Shown: positions 54,361 through 63,780 of the stretch, one piece after another
How the letters are laid out: every line of letters starts with the position of its first letter
How positions within the stretch are numbered: the stretch's first letter is position 1
Assembly (NCBI GenBank): GCA_009911365.1
Contig: QXXF01000020.1
Coordinates: 1 to 64,000, forward strand
Source of the DNA: Clostridiales bacterium
GTDB lineage: Bacteria; Bacillota; Clostridia; Peptostreptococcales; Anaerovoracaceae
Length of the DNA: 64,000 bases
Reading direction: 5' to 3'
Notes under the pieces: generated by a model
Database searches by the model: none
What the model saw: only the letters and a program-made list of their open reading frames with translations
Told to the model about the DNA's origin: nothing
Translations under genes and position numbers: made by a program

Positions 54361-55587
54361 ATGAACACCATAAAACGATATCAACAGGACGTATATCAGC
54401 AGGAATGCTCTGCCAAGATTCTTTCGGTCGCAGAGGATCGGATCCTTTTGGACCAGACGGTCTTTTTCCCTACTGGAGGGGGACAGAGCTGCGATCTAGG
54501 CACCATAAACGGCTTGGAAGTCATAGAAGTATTTGAAGAAAAAGACCTGGTTTGGCACCGACTCTCCGCATCTGATGCCGCAAGTCTGAGCGAAGGTCAG
54601 GAAGTGGATTGCCGCATCGACTGGGAGCGTCGGTTCGACAATATGCAGCGTCACTGCGGCGAACATATTCTCTCTGGAATCTGTTTTCGAGAATTCGGCG
54701 GTATCAACAGGGGCTTTCACATGGGCCAGGATTACATGACTATCGACATTTCCCTGGAAGAAAAGCCAGAGATCACAGAAATCACTTGGGAAATGGCAAA
54801 GCACGCCGAACTATGCACGAATGAGGTCATCTGGTCCAATGCGCCTGTGACCGTACGCCACTTTGAAACTAGAGAAGAAGCAGAAAAAATGCCTTTGCGA
54901 AAGGCGCTGGCTATTGATGAGGAGATTTCTATCGTCTGCGTGGGAAGCATTGAGAACGCAGCGGACTGCGTGGCATGCTGCGGCACTCACCCATCCACCG
55001 CAGGACAGGTGGGTCTTGTGAAACTGTATAAAGTAGAGCGTTATAAAGGCATGTTCCGGATTTATTTTGAAGCCGGAAAGCGCGCCCTTTTGGACTATGA
55101 CGCAAAGCACGATCTAGTGTCCACTCTGGGCAAACGGTTCTCCGCAGGCAAGGATGATCTGATAGAGAAGATCGACAAACAGGAAGCCAGGGCCAAAGCC
55201 GTAAAAGATGAGCTGCACGTCCTGCGCCAATCCATGATTCGCAGCCGCATTGAAGCCATTGAAAAGGACCTGGCGGCGGCGGTAACCTCTTCTGATCCTG
55301 CTTGGATCCTGACTTATGAATTCGATGATATGAAAACAGATGACCTTCTGAACATTGGACGGCCTCTGATCAAGAAGATCGAAAACTTGCTTTTGATTGT
55401 TTCTCCACAGGACAACATGCTGCTGCTGTTTTCCAACGGCAACACGGACTGCGGCAAACTGGTAAAGGAAAACGCCTCTATTTACAATGGAAAAGGCGGC
55501 GGCAACGCCACATCCGCTCGAGCCATCTTTCCGAAACGGGATGGGTTGGACACTTTTATGGATCTTCTGGAAAAGCATTTGCGGTGA
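54361..55587 (+). CDS. Alanyl-tRNA editing protein (AlaX-L type) with DHHA1
   Basis: The 408-residue protein removes wrongly attached Ser or Gly from tRNA-Ala. The N-terminal beta barrel has FFPTGGGQSCDLG, the SAD editing motifs MQRHCGEHILSG (HxxxH) and CVACCGTHPSTAGQ. A coiled coil (about 255-300) and a DHHA1 domain follow, ending with GKGGGNATSARAIF, typical of the C-terminal part of AlaRS. GGGAG precedes ATG 54361. It is monocistronic. Confidence 0.93.
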   Translation: MNTIKRYQQDVYQQECSAKILSVAEDRILLDQTVFFPTGGGQSCDLGTINGLEVIEVFEEKDLVWHRLSASDAASLSEGQEVDCRIDWERRFDNMQRHCGEHILSGICFREFGGINRGFHMGQDYMTIDISLEEKPEITEITWEMAKHAELCTNEVIWSNAPVTVRHFETREEAEKMPLRKALAIDEEISIVCVGSIENAADCVACCGTHPSTAGQVGLVKLYKVERYKGMFRIYFEAGKRALLDYDAKHDLVSTLGKRFSAGKDDLIEKIDKQEARAKAVKDELHVLRQSMIRSRIEAIEKDLAAAVTSSDPAWILTYEFDDMKTDDLLNIGRPLIKKIENLLLIVSPQDNMLLLFSNGNTDCGKLVKENASIYNGKGGGNATSARAIFPKRDGLDTFMDLLEKHLR

Positions 55588-55670
55588 TCAGCGGCTAAAG
55601 GATGTGGAGGATGCTGTAAAGGCTCTGGAACTGAATGCACTGCCGTATGTTGATGAAAACGCATGGAAAA

Positions 55671-55715
55671 CCACCTGCCTCAGTAATCGTGCCACTTTAC
55701 GGGGCAGGTGGTCAA
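55671..55715 (+). terminator. Terminator after the tRNA-editing gene
   Basis: CCACCTGCC (55671-55679) pairs with GGCAGGTGG (55703-55711), followed by a T-rich tail. About 330 bases follow to the hsdR end with no supported gene. Confidence 0.82.
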
Positions 55716-55920
55716 TATTTTACCACTCCATTAGCGCATATATGATTTCTCAGTTCAAGCTTGATAAGGAACGCATAACCAAATCCACATCTTTGTTCTC
55801 AAGCTCCTGAATGATGTGAAGAATAGACCTGACTCTCTGTAAAGATCGTTTCATCTTCATGCAATTCTTTAACCAAAGTCGAAAACTGAATAATTAGCTG
55901 CCAATCAATTTGGATTTTTA

Positions 55921-58137
55921 TTATGATCGCTTATTTTCCCCCTGCTTAACTTCACAGCCGCCATCCAGAATAAACGCACGAAGCAATTTATCAACTTTAA
56001 CATTGACCTTGGGCGGTATGATCTTTATCCCCTCTACCTTTTCAAAATACGCCTTTGCTTTTGTCTTATCCACTGTTTTTTTCAGTTCGTCATATCTCCC
56101 AAACTCATTGATATTGGCAGAGTTTCGCTTTAAGCCCATAATGTTTCGCAATTTTGCTTCATCAAGCCCCAAAGCAACTGCCAATCTATAAATTTGATCA
56201 TCTTTTGCCTTTGATAAATATTCCATAACATAATGTCGAAAGGATTTTCCCTCCATGATAGTCACATCGCCCCGCTGGATATCATGGAGAAATATATTCG
56301 CATATTTCTGCTCTTCTTGTGAAAGTGTGGCAAATGTTTTATGAAGCTCTGCCTCAGCTTGTTCAATCACTTCTTGTGACGCTCCATCAAGATTGAGTAA
56401 TTTCATATATTTCTCAAAACGAGAATTCATATAATCAGCATCAATTCGTCCGGTATCAATTTCTGTAATGTAGCCAGCAAGATCATAAGGAACTTTATCT
56501 TCACCCACAGATTCATCACTACCGCCAAAAAGTTCTTTATAACATAACACCAATACCAAATAATCCTTTTCATTGAGAGCCATTTCAATTGTTTCTCCGG
56601 TCTCTTGATTCTTATAGACCGATACATCCCATTTGAAACCTTGCACTTTCGCAGCCTCCAGATAATCGTTCAGTTCTTTGAAATCTTTCGCGAACTTTTT
56701 ACATACGGCCACCTCTTTGGGCAATGTTTCAAAATTCTCAATTCCCGCATTGGCGAACAGCTCTAAAATACCAATAAACAACTCGTTCATTTTTTTCAAG
56801 TTTCCCGTAAGGCGTTGAACAAATAAACCGAAAGGCTTGTCTAGACCGAATAAACGGTTTGTTTGCGAAAATGCTTGGATGATGTTTTCATACAAAAGTA
56901 CTTTGTCCATATAAAGCGTATTGATCCATTTTGAATCAAAGCCAGTCAGCATCTGATCTATAACAATAAGCAGGTCGATCTGTTTTTCAGGTTCATTCAT
57001 GATCCGCTCATAAGGTTTTTTATGCGCCAAACGAGCCGCGATGCCCCTTTTCATCTTTGCAAAGGTTGGAATCGTAAAATCTTGACCATATCGGAAGTTA
57101 TAATCTTTAATAATTTCCACAAGACCTTCTTCTTTCAATATAGAGCCGCCACTATTATCAATATTTGGATCAAATAAAGCCGTTGTTTTTAATTCTGGCT
57201 TCATGCTTCTGATCATTCTATAATAGTTGATCGCCTCTGGAATGCTGCTGGTGGCAAAGATAGCATGAAATTTACCATGATGACTGAGCGTGAACCAATT
57301 TTCTAAAATGTCTTTCACAACGGTGGTCGTATGCTCCTCCGTTTGATACTAATTTTTTGGTATGTAATCCTCGATTCCTTTTGTATAATTGCCGAGATGA
57401 TCAAAATGCCCCGCCATTCCCACCTGGCTGGCATCCATGTATTTATAGAATATTTTGCTTTTTTCGGGGTCGTCAATCGCAGCTTCCACGGTTTGCGCTT
57501 TTGCTTTTTCTAATGCCACGACTTTGCGCACGTCTTTGTCCTTAAAGGTCAGAACCTTGTAGGGATCAAAACCGAGAACATTCTTGTCACGAACGCCATC
57601 AGCAATGCTATATCTGTGCAGTTCACTGCCAAACACAGTTGTCGTGGTGTTTTTCTTCTTTTGGTTTTCATCCTGAATCGGCGTTCCCGTGAATCCGAAA
57701 AAAACCGCTCTCGGGAAAGTAGTCTTGATTGTGATCAACATTTCTCCAAAAGTAGAACGATGCGCTTCGTCAACAATGAACACAATACGTTTCTCATTGA
57801 TACGCTCTATGTCACTTGCATTCAATCCGTCCGCTTCATCTTTAATGTTACTCATTTTCTGTATTGAGGTGACGATCAGCGTATCGGCAGGATCTGTGCT
57901 TTTTAGCTTCGTAATGAGCACATCTGTGTTTTCCGTTGCTTGAACAGCCTCATTCTCATCAGCAAATGCACGATATTCTTTGAGCGATTGCGTGCCTAGT
58001 TCGATTCTGTCCATGAGAAAAATCACTTTGTTCGCATCTTTTGAACCTGCGATCAACTGCGCAGACTTAAAACTAGTCATGGTTTTTCCTGATTCAGTGG
58101 TGTGCCATACGTAGCCTCCAAGCTGATCATTATCTTC
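55921..58137 (-). pseudogene. Type I restriction HsdR remnant with in-frame amber
   Basis: The minus strand encodes the helicase and C-terminal parts of HsdR. The first piece starts, by alignment, at NDQLGGYVWHTTESGKTMTS (58137); Walker A reads TESGKT, where TGSGKT is normal. FIVDEAHRS and FTGTPIQDE follow. The frame reads to TAG 57349-57351 and then continues in the same frame as YQTEEHTTTVVKDILENW, the HAIFATSSIPEAINYYR segment and the ALLYENIIQAFSQTNR-like motif, to 55921. The N-terminal nuclease domain is missing. With the amber and no hsdM, the system is inactive. Confidence 0.88.
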
Positions 58138-58159
58138 TCATTTTGTTTTTGAGACCTTG

Positions 58160-58682
58160 TCAGAAATCGCGCTTGCGGCAAAATACTGGTAGTATAATAG
58201 CGCATCGTTTTTCATGCCTTCTACGGAAACATCTTCTCAAGCATCGTTTTTTGACGTTTTCTAGCATTTCCAACTCACGCTGATGAAGGGCGATGAGGTG
58301 GTCGAGGTCCCTAATAAATGTACCAATGGCAGTCTGTTCTAGCTTTGATTTTGGAATATGCACATCAATGTCAAAGAAGTCCTCAGCAGAAATATTTAAT
58401 AGGCCATGATTTCTCGCACCCTCCGCAACCCGCTCTAAAACTCCCTTATGCCATCTGTCTGTATCGAAGAAAACAGTCAAAAAATCCGAATCAACTTTAT
58501 TAGAGTCTTTAATGGAAAAAACAATGTAAAGTGTTGATAATACGCCCTTTTCATAGAAGTCAAGTCTTTTCACAACATCGAATGGGAAACCATCAAAGGT
58601 ACTCTTGTTATACGCAAATTCACCGTTGAAAACGAGATAATAATTGCTCACATCCCGGCTTACAACTCTGTTATTAAATTAA
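58160..58682 (-). pseudogene. HsdS specificity subunit remnant, interrupted by IS982
   Basis: The frame from the IS edge (NNRVVSRDVSNYYLVFNGEFAYNKST) reads as the start of a target recognition domain and ends with the coiled-coil helix IGTFIRDLDHLIALHQRELE and ENVKK. An A6 run near 58250 shifts the last residues; the expected end is KTMLEKMFP-like. The upstream half of hsdS and hsdM are not beyond the IS, where the LysR gene follows, so a deletion came with or after the insertion. Confidence 0.8.
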
Positions 58683-59810
58683 CCTGTTGTGCTAGATAAA
58701 AACCAAAAGAACTTCAACAAAATGTGCTATCCTATTTGTAACGACACAAATTGATAAGGAGGCACTATTATGTCGAAGTTCCACACTAATAACACCACAG
58801 TCCTGGCAACGTTTGAAGACTTTCTTGCAACCGTTTTTGTCATCATCGACGATTTGTACTGCCGCTATGTGCCACCGGAAGTGACGAAAAGGCGGCATGC
58901 CTTGGATGCCAAGCTGTCAGATTCGGAATTCATCACAATCAGCCTATGTGGGGAGTTGGCCGGCGTTGATTCCGAGAACGCATGGCATTCCTTCATAAAG
59001 AGGAACTACCAGCACCTTTTTCCCTAACTTCTGTAGCAGGAGTCGCTTTAACCGGACAAGGCGGGCCTTGCTCCAGACGACGGAACTGCTGAGGCAAAAA
59101 CTACCCTCTGCCTTCGCAGTTCCCTCTGGCAGGTTTTCCATCGCGGACGGCTCCCCCCTTGCCGTCCGCAAGTTTGGAAGGCCCGCTACTGCCATGCCTT
59201 CCGCGGCTTTGGGGACGACGTTGGAGGAACGCCCGTCTAAGAAGGAGACGTATTTTGGCCATAAAGTCCATGCCATGGTCACCCTGGAGGGATAATGTCA
59301 TGGCGTTCGAGGTCACGCCGGCCTCCACAGATGACAGGGAAGGGCCGCGCGACTTGATGGATGGGCAATCGGGCCTGGTCGTCCTTGGGGACAAGGGCTA
59401 TGCCGGCGAAGCCCTGGCCGGGGATTTGTCAAGACAAGGAATCTGTCTTATGGCGCTTAGGCGTTCCAACAGCAGGACAGACTGGCCCGGACATGCGCAT
59501 CAGCTGATATTCCGACTATGCGGGCGGGTGGAAACCGTGTTTTCACAGCTTAGCGGGCAGCTAAACGCAGAATGGGTGCTTGCCAGAATTTTTCAAGGAC
59601 TGCGCGCGCGTCTGGCGAACAAGATTCTTGCATACAACCTATGCATGGTATTGAACCGTGTCTTTGGCGAGGATTGTGAACTTGCCCGCATAAAGTAATT
59701 GGTTTTCTGAAACCATTGGACTAGGTGTTGTTTGCGTATAAGAAATCCTATAGGGAATTTCTGCGCTTTTGAACATGGTTGCTATGCTTAACAAGTATTA
59801 GCACAACAGG
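58683..59810 (+). mobile_element. IS982-family insertion sequence
   Basis: The ends are inverted: CCTGTTGTGCTA at 58683-58694 and TAGCACAACAGG at 59799-59810. Flanking 9-mers are TTAAATTAA (58674-58682) and TTAAGTTAA (59811-59819), an imperfect direct repeat that may be the target duplication. The coding region inside is broken, so the element needs a helper to move. Confidence 0.82.
58770..59698 (+). pseudogene. IS982-family transposase, frameshifted
   Basis: The first frame has FEDFLATVFVIIDDLYCRYV and LSDSEFITISLCGELAGVDSENAW, the family start, and stops after YQHLFP at 59027. Other frames carry SRSRFNRTRRALLQTTELL, KKETYFGHKVHAMVTLEG (to 59295), and, from 59298, VLGDKGYAGEAL and CGRVETVFSQLSGQLNAEW-like, ending at 59698. 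There are at least two frameshifts (near 59020 and 59290). The DDE residues are all present but in separate frames. Confidence 0.85.
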
Positions 59811-59902
59811 TTAAGTTAATATGTGTATTTTGCTTTTCAGGCATATCCCAATCATGTATAATAGCCTAGATATAACAATGAAACTGAAATCAGGAGGTCT
59901 TT

Positions 59903-60793
59903 ATGGAAATCCGAGTACTGCGCTACTTCCTAGCCATCGCCCGAGAAGGCAGCATCACAAACGCAGCCAATTTTCTGCATGTGACACAACCTACCCTTTC
60001 CAGACAGATCCATGATCTGGAACAGGAATTGAATCAAAAACTCTTTATTCGGGGAAGCCATAGCATGTCCTTGACTGCTGAAGGCATGATCTTGCGGCAG
60101 CGAGCTGAGGAAATCGTCTCCATGGTGGATAAAACAGAGGCGGAATTCAATGCCATGCAAGCAATCATTGGAGGCGACATTTATATTGGCGGCGGAGAAA
60201 CGGACGCAATCAAGCTTTTAGCCCAAATCGCCAAAGAAGTCAGGGACATCTACCCCAATGTTCATTATCACTTGTACAGTGGGAACGCAGACGACGTGAC
60301 TGAACGACTGGATAAAGGGTTGCTGGATTTCGGCATCCTCATTGAACCCGCGGACATTTCCAAGTATGATTATATCAGTATCCCTGCCAAAGACACCTGG
60401 GGCATTATCATGAGAAAAGATAGTCCTCTGGCTGAAAAAGACGTGATCCGCAAGGAGGATCTGCTGGGCTTGCCTCTGATCTGTTCCAGGCAGGCCATCT
60501 CCCAAAAGCAAACGAGGAACCAATTCGTGGACTGGTTTGGAGAGGATTTTGAAAACCTGGACATTGTAACCACCTTTAATCTCGTATACAATGCAGCCAT
60601 CATGGTGGAAGCAGGCGTTGGATATGCGGTAACTCTTGACAAAATCGCTAACACCAGTGAGAACAGCAGCCTTTGTTTTCGCCCGCTGGAACCCGGTTTA
60701 GACTCTGGTCTGAATATCATCTGGAAAAAACACCGGGCATTTTCTCCTGTTGCTAAATTCTTTCTCCAGCAGCTGAGAAGCAGTTGGCAATAG
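59903..60793 (+). CDS. LysR-family transcriptional regulator
   Basis: GGAGG precedes ATG 59903 (296 aa). The winged HTH is MEIRVLRYFLAIAREGSITNAANFLHVTQPTLSRQIHDLE. The type 2 periplasmic-binding effector domain spans about 90-290. A TATAAT (59857 region) with TTTTCA 17 bases upstream forms a plausible promoter. The MFS gene lies 259 bases downstream on the same strand and the gap has repeated half-sites, so the regulator probably controls that exporter. The effector is unknown. Confidence 0.94.
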   Translation: MEIRVLRYFLAIAREGSITNAANFLHVTQPTLSRQIHDLEQELNQKLFIRGSHSMSLTAEGMILRQRAEEIVSMVDKTEAEFNAMQAIIGGDIYIGGGETDAIKLLAQIAKEVRDIYPNVHYHLYSGNADDVTERLDKGLLDFGILIEPADISKYDYISIPAKDTWGIIMRKDSPLAEKDVIRKEDLLGLPLICSRQAISQKQTRNQFVDWFGEDFENLDIVTTFNLVYNAAIMVEAGVGYAVTLDKIANTSENSSLCFRPLEPGLDSGLNIIWKKHRAFSPVAKFFLQQLRSSWQ

Positions 60794-60906
60794 AAGCGTT
60801 TTTTCCTCAATGGTGTTTTGAATTTCCTGATATTTCCTATCCAGGCCTAAGATAACGGCCCTTTGCGCACTTTTTTAGAAAAGGTCCCGTTCCCTTCCCT
60901 GCCAGT

Positions 60907-61018
60907 CATTGTAGTGGCTAATGGCGCATTGTAATGATAGTCCATTTACAATGCCTTTTAACTATATCATCATATCTACCATAGGTATTTGCTATTTTCA
61001 CATGTCTCTACTACAATG
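60907..61018. promoter_or_regulatory. Repeated CATTGTA half-sites, likely LysR-type control region
   Basis: CATTGTAG (60907-60914) and CTACAATG (61011-61018) are inverted copies. Between them GCATTGTAA (60926-60934) and TTACAATGC (60946-60954) form a perfect dyad with an 11-base centre. Four related half-sites in the LysR-MFS gap fit a LysR recognition and activation site arrangement. Inference. Confidence 0.55.
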
Positions 61019-61052
61019 TGCTTAAAGGAAATTCGGAAAGGAGCATACATGC

Positions 61053-62234
61053 ATGAAATTTATGAGGAAACATTATTTACTTGTATTAACGCTTGGAGTC
61101 TTTAGCATCTTGAATATAGAGATGGGGATTATCGGGGTCTTGTCCCAGGTATCTTCCCATTATGGGATCGTCCTTACTACCGCTGGGCTGCTGGTCAGCA
61201 TGTTCGCATTGGCTATCGCTATTTCAGGACCTGTCTTGCCCATGCTCATGTCTCGTTTTGAACGAAAAAAAATCATGATACTGGTATTGAGCATTTTCAC
61301 TGTCTGCAATGTGATCGGAGCCTTCGCAGTCAGCTTCCCGGTCCTTTTAGCCACTAGAGTGATCCCTGCCTTTTTCCATCCAGTGTACGTGTCCTTTGCC
61401 CTAGCCGCAGCCTCTGATTCTGTGGAAGATCAAAAGGACGCGCCGAAAGCTACCGCAAAAGTCATGGTCGGCGTTTCCGCTGGGATGGTGCTGGGCGCAC
61501 CGATCGCCGGACTCATCGTAAGCTGGTCTACGCTAAGGATGGGGATGCTGTTTTTCGCTGCGGCCAATTTGATCTCACTCATTGCTACGATTTTGTTCGT
61601 GCCAAACTTCACGACCGCTCAGCGTTCCTCTTTGAGAAATCAGCTCCAAGCATTAAAAGAAAAGAAGCTGTGGCTAGCACTTATCGGGGTCATATTCTTG
61701 AACGGTTCCATCTTTGGCGTATACAGTTATGTGTCCGCTTATCTTCAGGAAGTCGTGAGTCTTCCCGCACAAATCATCAGCATTGTACTCTTAATCTACG
61801 GACTGATGAATATTGTCGGCAACACCATCGCAGGGAGGGAATTATCCGCTCGCCCTGGCCGTTTTATCAGCTTGCTGCCGCCAGCCATCGGTGTATTATA
61901 TGTACTGATGTTATTTCTAGGCGCATCGGCCATTCCTGCTATTGTCCTGGTTTTGGCATGGGGTGTACTGGCTGGTACGGTAGCGAATTCTATCCAGTAT
62001 TGGGTCACTGAAGCCGCACCAGGAGTACCTGAATTCGCCAACGGCCTTTATTTGACAGCGGCTAATCTAGGGGTCTCGGCCGCCACACCATTCTGCGGCC
62101 TATTCATCACTGGAATGGGAACGCGGTCCGTGCCAATGGGCGGGATCATCCTTGCGGTCTGCAGTGCGGCCTGTGTCTTTCTCAAGGTCTGGGTCGTAGA
62201 TAAGAGATCCACCTCTGCTTTCACCCATGTATAA
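61053..62234 (+). CDS. Major facilitator superfamily exporter
   Basis: The 393-residue protein has 12 helices of the drug:H+ antiporter type (AraJ/Bcr-like). Motif A lies between helices 2 and 3, as MLMSRFERKKIMILVLSIF. Helix 5 has VSAGMVLGAPIAGLIVSW, the antiporter motif. GGAG precedes ATG 61053. The LysR gene upstream is the likely regulator. The substrate is unknown; sugar or drug efflux is common for this subgroup. Confidence 0.92.
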   Translation: MKFMRKHYLLVLTLGVFSILNIEMGIIGVLSQVSSHYGIVLTTAGLLVSMFALAIAISGPVLPMLMSRFERKKIMILVLSIFTVCNVIGAFAVSFPVLLATRVIPAFFHPVYVSFALAAASDSVEDQKDAPKATAKVMVGVSAGMVLGAPIAGLIVSWSTLRMGMLFFAAANLISLIATILFVPNFTTAQRSSLRNQLQALKEKKLWLALIGVIFLNGSIFGVYSYVSAYLQEVVSLPAQIISIVLLIYGLMNIVGNTIAGRELSARPGRFISLLPPAIGVLYVLMLFLGASAIPAIVLVLAWGVLAGTVANSIQYWVTEAAPGVPEFANGLYLTAANLGVSAATPFCGLFITGMGTRSVPMGGIILAVCSAACVFLKVWVVDKRSTSAFTHV

Positions 62235-62336
62235 CAGCCCTCAAATAGCAAACGCAAATAACACCATACCCCTCTATCACAGATTCTCTCCCCAACGCAT
62301 ATAATGATGTAGTCTAAAAAACAGAGGTGAAAACAT

Positions 62337-62780
62337 ATGGCATTAGACACACGAGAACTTTTCGCACGGCTGATCCAATGCGAAGCAGGCGGAGAGGGTG
62401 ATGATGGAATGCGTGCGGTCGCATCAGTCATCATGAACCGGGCTACGATTGACTACGGCGAATTCGCCCGGGTCAGCCAGGGCGGTGATATCCGAAAGAT
62501 CATCACGCAGCCCGGCCAATTCGTCTGCATGCGGGAAACAGTCGGCGGTAGATACAATGCCCAGAACGTCTACAACATGACTCCCACCGATATCCACTAT
62601 GAAATCGTGGACTGGGCCATAGCCGGAGGCCGACTGCAGGGTGTAGACCATTCTCTATTTTTCTTCAATCCTTACAGCTCCAGTTGCCCTCCTTACTTTC
62701 CGACAAATGTAGGCGTTATTCATAATCGAGTGGGAGACCACTGTTTTTACATCCCTACAGCGAATTATGCGAATACTTAA
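62337..62780 (+). CDS. cwlJ: CwlJ-like cell wall hydrolase
   Basis: This 147-residue protein is a bare Hydrolase_2 (SleB) domain without signal peptide or binding repeat, as in CwlJ. The opening LFARLIQCEAGGEGDDGMRAVASVIMNR carries the catalytic glutamate, and the C-terminal DHCFYIPTANYANT matches the CwlJ end. CwlJ is a spore-coat-held cortex-lytic enzyme that acts in germination. A GerQ-like gene follows 18 bases downstream, the arrangement known from some Bacillus. AGAGGTG precedes the start. Confidence 0.85.
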   Translation: MALDTRELFARLIQCEAGGEGDDGMRAVASVIMNRATIDYGEFARVSQGGDIRKIITQPGQFVCMRETVGGRYNAQNVYNMTPTDIHYEIVDWAIAGGRLQGVDHSLFFFNPYSSSCPPYFPTNVGVIHNRVGDHCFYIPTANYANT

Positions 62781-62798
62781 AAAGAGAGGTATATTCTT

Positions 62799-63542
62799 AT
62801 GACACCATGTTCCAACCCAAATCCAGTTTTGACACGCATCGAAAAAATCACGAAAAATCAAGTCGTCAACCGTGGATCGTCCCCTTACAACCAGATGCCT
62901 GAGGAAAATGACACATCCCAAAATAACGCGCCCCAAAACAGCGCTTCTCAAAATGATGCGGCACAAAACGATACATCGCGAAACAGCGAAGCACCTGTAT
63001 TAGCTCCGGAAAACATGCAGTCCTTTGTTACGCCTGAAAGTGGAAGCAGCGGCACAAATGTGAACCAAACCATCGCATCGCCCCTGCCTGACACCACACC
63101 AGAGCTAATCCCAAACTCGCCTACCTTCACCGTCCCGGCCAACCCACTGCTTCCGCCAGGCTATCAAGAAGTGCTGGACTATAATGCCATCCAATATGTC
63201 AATGGCTTTTACCGGACTCAGATCGGTCGGTACGTCCGGGTCGAGCAGCTGATGGGATCCAACACCCTGGATACGCAGGAAGGATACTTGATCGGCGTGG
63301 GCATCAATTACATCATCCTGCAGGAAGCCCCAACAGGAAACATCCTAATCGTGGATATCTACGGGATCAAGAATATGTACGTCTATTATACTTATCGAGA
63401 AAACCTATTAGCACCCCTCAGTATGAGTCCTACGTCCTCTGGCAATTCAGGAAACAGGGAAAGTTCCAGTGCCGAAAATCCTGTAGCCCAAAGTATCTCC
63501 AATGCGCCGAGATCCAACCATCTGGCTCCGCTCCAGAGATAG
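62799..63542 (+). CDS. GerQ-like spore coat protein with N-rich linker
   Basis: The frame (247 aa) follows AGAGGT and the cwlJ-like gene by 18 bases. Residues 35-120 are a low-complexity linker rich in Asn, Gln, Ser and Pro with repeated NDTSQN / QNNAPQN-type units. The folded part (about 130-205) reads QYVNGFYRTQIGRYVRVEQL, then YLIGVGINYIILQEAPTGN and VDIYGIKNMYVYY, similar in pattern to GerQ's NGKxAT...GxxxxxGxDHIIL...TGxxxxL core. GerQ holds CwlJ in the coat. The homology is remote and the linker is unusual. Confidence 0.65.
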   Translation: MTPCSNPNPVLTRIEKITKNQVVNRGSSPYNQMPEENDTSQNNAPQNSASQNDAAQNDTSRNSEAPVLAPENMQSFVTPESGSSGTNVNQTIASPLPDTTPELIPNSPTFTVPANPLLPPGYQEVLDYNAIQYVNGFYRTQIGRYVRVEQLMGSNTLDTQEGYLIGVGINYIILQEAPTGNILIVDIYGIKNMYVYYTYRENLLAPLSMSPTSSGNSGNRESSSAENPVAQSISNAPRSNHLAPLQR

Positions 63543-63780
63543 AGATAAATCTTGGGCAAAATCCGCCTTTGAAATCGCAGCCCGTGATTATCCTTCGCAT
63601 TTCACGCGGCCAGTTTTCTTGAAGCTCAAAAAATGCCCAGCAGCGATCATGTCTCCGCTAAAAATGGCTGTCACACCTGATTGTGCGGCAGCCATCTTCG
63701 TATGCTTTTAACTCTGCTTTTCTTTTTTACAATTCTCCGATACGTATATTCCCTACCTAGATGAGCAACAGACTATTGAT

